NCBI GenBank assembly: GCA_030267565.1 | Contig: BRXU01000022.1 | Coordinates: 1,756,001 to 1,820,000, forward strand | DNA: 64,000 nucleotides | Origin: Pleodorina starrii | Taxonomy: Eukaryota; Chlorophyta; Chlorophyceae; Chlamydomonadales; Volvocaceae | Direction of reading: 5' to 3' | Shown: one piece after another, positions 53,066 to 64,000 of the stretch | Position numbering within the stretch: position 1 is the first letter of the stretch | How the letters are laid out: every line of letters starts with the position of its first letter | Position numbers and translations under genes: made by a program | The notes under the pieces: generated by a model | What the model was told of the DNA's origin: nothing | Databases searched by the model: none | The model's input: only the letters and a program-made list of their open reading frames with translations

Positions 53066-56000
53066 GGTGATGCGGATACGGGCTGCGGGGCAGTGGCCCC
53101 TCCCTCAGCCCGATAGCTGCTGGGAGCGCCGGAATAATGAACAAGCTAGCTTGCTAACTTGTTGGGAGGTGTTTTATTAGAAGATTGTCCGCCAGCAGCA
53201 GCTCGCAGCAGACGATCTAAACCCACTGTAGGCATATTCTAACTATGTTTGTTTGTAGTGTTCGCGATTTGTTTGTCGTATTATTTATTACCTCTACGTC
53301 ATACATGCAGCAGGCACGGAACGAACCGGTCGGTATCCGCTCCGCATGACAACTTGGCGGTGTATTAAATGTCATCACACCCTTGCTAATACGGAAGTGT
53401 GTCCAGCGAGCACGCAGTTCCGGCGATAGGTAGCTAGGGCGGGCCTAATCATCATTTGGGACCGACAAAGACTATCTAACAAAGCGACCGTTTCCCAGGT
53501 TCCCAATATATCCGTGCGTGTTCCGAAATAAACCATACTTTATAACTAATTTCGTTTCCGATACGGTATGTTTGCCTCAAGTTTATGGAATATTTGTGGT
53601 TTTCCATTTCTGAATGCGTTTTGACGAAGGTGGTGAGCTTCCCTGGGAAGGTGTATGTTATTTACTTATAAGATCGTTATATTTAATTAAATATAACGAG
53701 CTGGCACGATCGACTCCGCTGACCAGCAGCGCTCCGATCCGTCTATCTGTCGGATACATACGTAGATAGAAGCGAGGTGCAAGGCCGGCCCTACCCGGGG
53801 CCCTACGCGAGCCGGGGCCTGTCTGCTACGTATCAGATTCGCTTGCTACACTGGCAGAAGCCTAGCAGGGGGGCCCTGCTAGGGCAATTTTGCCTGCTAA
53901 GGCTGCTAATATCCTGCTAACCTGCGAGGCATGATCGTAGCAGCCCTAGCTGCAAGCTAGGCTAGCTAGCAAATACGTCGCAGCTAGCATCTTAGCTGCT
54001 AACCGTCTGTGAAGTGTTGCTAACCTCCTGCCATGCCATCTGCTACTACTGTGCTGTACCATAGCTGTCTTCCAGCGGCTCCTCTATCTGTAAATAATTA
54101 ATTTATGCACCGTAATACGCCTGCGATGTCCCGTTAGTTGTTGGCAGCAAGTACAGGACGGAGTGCCTGTATTCAAATCTCTTCGGCTGGTGGGCGGCGC
54201 GGCTCGGGGCACCGCATGCGTGCGGCCAGTGTGCGAGTGGGCTGAGTTCTCCTGCAGTGTAAGGGCCCTTGGCAGCCGTCCCTCGCTTCCCCTCTCGCTT
54301 GCTCTCTCAAAGCACAGTCGGACAGCATGTTAGCCTCGGCAGAGCCACGAGATTATAGGTCCAGGGATGGACACAGAAGGACGGAGCACAGATAGAATTA
54401 TACCCGAGTCTTATTCCGCCAACAGTCCGTGCCTCCCTGCCCCGCGCGCCGACGCTTTGTGTACCAACCCGCCCAAGCCTCGCTCATGCTTATGCAGCAG
54501 TAGTCCACCACGGAGCTCGGGAGCTGCGGAGGTGCTTCGGCGGGCGACGCCCCCTGGCGTTAGTTGGGTATGCGAACTGACCACGCACATTACCTGAAAG
54601 ATGACATCATCAAATTGCATGGAAACAATGCAAAATTATATAATCATGTCATTGATGTACATAGGTGCGTGGAGCCTCTGCCACGGAGCGGGTTCGCGGG
54701 GCGACACCCTTGCTTGGCGTTCGTCCGTCATCAGGTGTATAACCGCCGTAGGTTTTGTAAAAATAATATTGTAAAAAAGATTATCATAGAAGGCACTGTA
54801 AATTTTATTTACTACCAAGCCTTGGGCATGCATGCAATTTAACAAGCTAGCTACTGGCTGGAAATAATTAATTAATAACCAGAACCGATCCATTATTTCG
54901 TTTTGCTTTTTATTAAACGTAAAATAGGTAACGTAAGAAGATATACAGCAATGGAGGGGATCCATCCTGATAATAAGCTGGTATTCGGCAGCAAATGGAT
55001 GTATGGCGACCCTTCAGATGTCACTCCCGGAGAGTCTGTCCTACCCTCCTGGCGACCAGCGGCTTGGTCGTCAGACGGAAGGTCCATCCGTAAATTCCGC
55101 AATCAACAATGGACGGACGCGACGCACGCCAATACTGAATCGGTTTCTTGGGAATCATACATTTCTATAATCCTCTGCTTTCTGCCTAACTTGTGCGTTC
55201 ATAGTATGTGAGCACGAAGCGTACGTGATTGAAATACTTGTTGGCGGGCGTAGGGTCGTCTTGGGGCTTTGCGGCGTCACACCTACCTCAATCTATCTGA
55301 ATGCAATGAACGCACGCGCGCGCCGGTACGCTGGCGGTACGTACCGGTACCACAACCGACGATGATTTGCTTCAAGCAAACGGACGTTTGCCACGGGCGG
55401 GTGCGTAAGAACAAGAGCGAAAACGGAAAGTGAGCGACAAGCAAGCAAGGCAGACCCGAAGCCCCGACTTCGTCGCGCAACGCGTAGCAGCCAGCGCACG
55501 CCGCCATACATGTCCCCCAGCGGGGGGTGGTTCCAGCCTCAGGAATCACGGAAGCCCTCGCAACTGCCAATCTTAAACTAGGTTAGATAAGGACGAGAGA
55601 TTAGAAAGGGACGGGAGATTAGATAGGGGCGAGAGCTTACACATATGCATTCCAGCGATTGCCGAAGGACGAAATTATTGAAGAAATCAAACTCGTCCAT
55701 CTACTCGTCCATCTAGATCTACTATCTACTCATCTACGTATCTAGCTGTCTCAGGGCTATTTCAGCGTATGACAAGGTTCGATACAACGGCGGATATATC
55801 ATATATGCGCACCCGCCGGCGTTTATATAACTTCACTCCATTTACATGGTTTTGTTCTGAGAGACTGCCGAAGCCGCAAGCGTACGTAGCTACGTACGTG
55901 GGGACGCCGCGCACGCGCGGTTGGCTGGGAAAGGCACGAGGCTCATCAGGCACATGCGTACAGGCAGCGACAACGTGCGCGCGCGTGTCCCTCGATTGTC

Positions 56001-56513
56001 TCTCACGCAGCGCCCGGGAAGATCAATCAGCACGCTACTATATTCGGAACACTTCTTGCTACCACGTGCCTGAGCCCGCCCACTGGATACCTTCAACACC
56101 TCAATCGGAAGACTGACGTACCGCTTGGGAAGCGCGCGCATACATGAATAATGAGCCAGGTAAGATTGGCAGCGAATCATCCGCCGACTATATGTAGTAC
56201 GTATGGCTGTACGGCAACACAGATTCATAAGCTGGAGATGCCGCCGTGCCGCACATACAACTCGAGTGCGTGGCCTTTAGCCGGATGAGACCATATAACC
56301 ACTTCTACATACGCCGATGCGATGCTTGCCACATATATTTGTTGATGTCGGTGTACGCCAGGCCATTAAAATAAACTACCTCATACGTATGCTACCACGC
56401 ACAATGACTACATCCGCTAGCGTACGTAAATAAGTACTTGATGTGTGATACGTTCGCCTCGTGCACCTTCGCCGCATGTCTTGGCGACCTTGGTCTTCAC
56501 GCAGGGCTGCTAT
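53066..56513. other. Intergenic region between the two metalloproteinase genes
   Basis: Must hold the promoter of copy A and the 3' end of copy B. No domain is recognised. It is AT-richer than the coding regions, with a palindrome ATATTTAATTAAATAT near 53678. A stretch at 53868-54030 is packed with GCTAA/CTAGC motifs. A plus-strand frame 54367-54597 is open but lacks splice support. TTACA near 55842 is a possible minus-strand TGTAA. Confidence 0.45.
53868..54030. repeat. GCTAA/CTAGC-rich low-complexity tract
   Basis: More than ten GCTA or TAGC words in about 160 bases, many overlapping as CTAGCTAGC. Period and origin are unclear. Confidence 0.5.
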
Positions 56514-63265
<6,752 letters not shown>

Positions 63266-64000
63266 GACCTTGCGATTGGCTGGTGTGGGTGGGGCAAATG
63301 CCCCTCCGTCAAGCCTGGGAGGCCGTGGCAACACCGACCACGAATGATATCCGGCGGCTAGCCAGTAGTGTCTAATGAGGTTTTTTTACCTTCTGAGCCA
63401 TGCGCCCATGTCATATATATATTCAGGATTTTTCGGGTTGAGAAACGATGCGAGCCGATCGGACTGGTCTTCCCCGTTTTATCTTCCGGCGTTGTTCCCG
63501 GCTACACGGATCGCAATAATCGTTTTCCGGAAAACGCGGCAAAATTCATGGTGTGTGTGGATTAGAAATAGATCATAAAATGATCATAAGGAATAATTCA
63601 TTCGTGTTCTTCCTGGTAATTCGTACTGGCAGGTACTAGCAATTCCTGATTCGCCCGGTGCGTTCGGGGATCACAGTAGTTTCTTCCGGAGTCCGATACG
63701 CGAAAGCATTATCCGATCGCAATGTTGATAAACCATACGTAGGCTTATTCGGCATCCTCGCCCAAAACACTCCAAACCGCTTTCCCCGTCAACTGATTGA
63801 GCTGTCACGACACACTGCGTAATTGACACAGCGTGTCGAAAGCCTGGATTGTACGATCTACACCAGGAAACCCCGCCGCCTCGATCAAGGATGGGGGAAC
63901 GCCGCGGAATCTACTCCGGAAGACGGGATCTGAGTGCCATCACTCCGGTGATCACTGCCCGAGCGGGAGCTGAGTGCCGCTCATGATCAAAGTACGGCAG
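63266..64000. other. Upstream region of metalloproteinase copy B
   Basis: Probable promoter region of the copy B gene. AT-rich between 63540 and 63640, with near-palindromic ATGATCAT and GAATAATTC words. No gene recognised to the window end. Confidence 0.4.

Overview
This window is nuclear DNA of a green alga, most likely a volvocine (Chlamydomonas/Gonium/Volvox-type) species. The support is: GC-rich coding exons cut by many introns with GTGAGG/GTGGGT-type donors and C-tract-CAG acceptors; TGTAA rather than AATAAA near several 3' ends; a photosystem I PsaG preprotein; two gametolysin-type (peptidase M11) genes with Pro/Ser-rich tails typical of the volvocine extracellular matrix; and abundant simple repeats. 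No bacterial, organellar or viral gene organisation is seen. Gene models were built by hand by joining exons whose splice phases agree. All exon limits are therefore predictions from sequence.

Left part (1-13.6 kb). A villin/gelsolin-family gene on the minus strand (374-5029) runs off the left edge. After a gene-poor stretch with an 11-bp tandem array comes a small three-exon gene of unknown function on the minus strand (8135-9914). A 5'-truncated LINE-like fragment lies immediately upstream of it. A weaker plus-strand gene model of unknown function ends at 13143, with a TGTAA signal about 110 bases later.

Centre (13.6-43.7 kb). Six confident genes form three head-to-head pairs with 250-460 bases between start codons: type I J-protein (-) / mTERF-like protein (+); ER-retained M20 amidohydrolase (-) / plastid FAD oxidoreductase (+); PsaG (-) / thylakoid-lumen cyclophilin (+). 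Between the first two pairs lies a small secreted PAN/apple-like protein (+). Most of these proteins are predicted to enter plastid, mitochondrion or ER, so the shared promoters may coordinate organelle functions; that is inference.

Right part (43.7-64 kb). After a gene-poor stretch, two tandem eight-exon M11 metalloproteinase genes (47327-53065 and 56514-63265, both minus) share the same intron phases. They carry a block that is almost identical in DNA sequence (likely gene conversion). Each carries a long AAT/ATT microsatellite, but in a different intron. The upstream copy also holds a 248-bp hAT-type MITE with 16-bp terminal inverted repeats and a perfect 8-bp target duplication.

Notable themes: at least three introns need GC-AG splicing to keep the frame; both metalloproteinases lack the glycine of the metzincin zinc motif; the amidohydrolase has a ~180-residue acidic/Gln/Ala-rich extension ending in HDEL; and one mTERF exon appears frameshifted. 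No clearly novel multi-gene system is visible.
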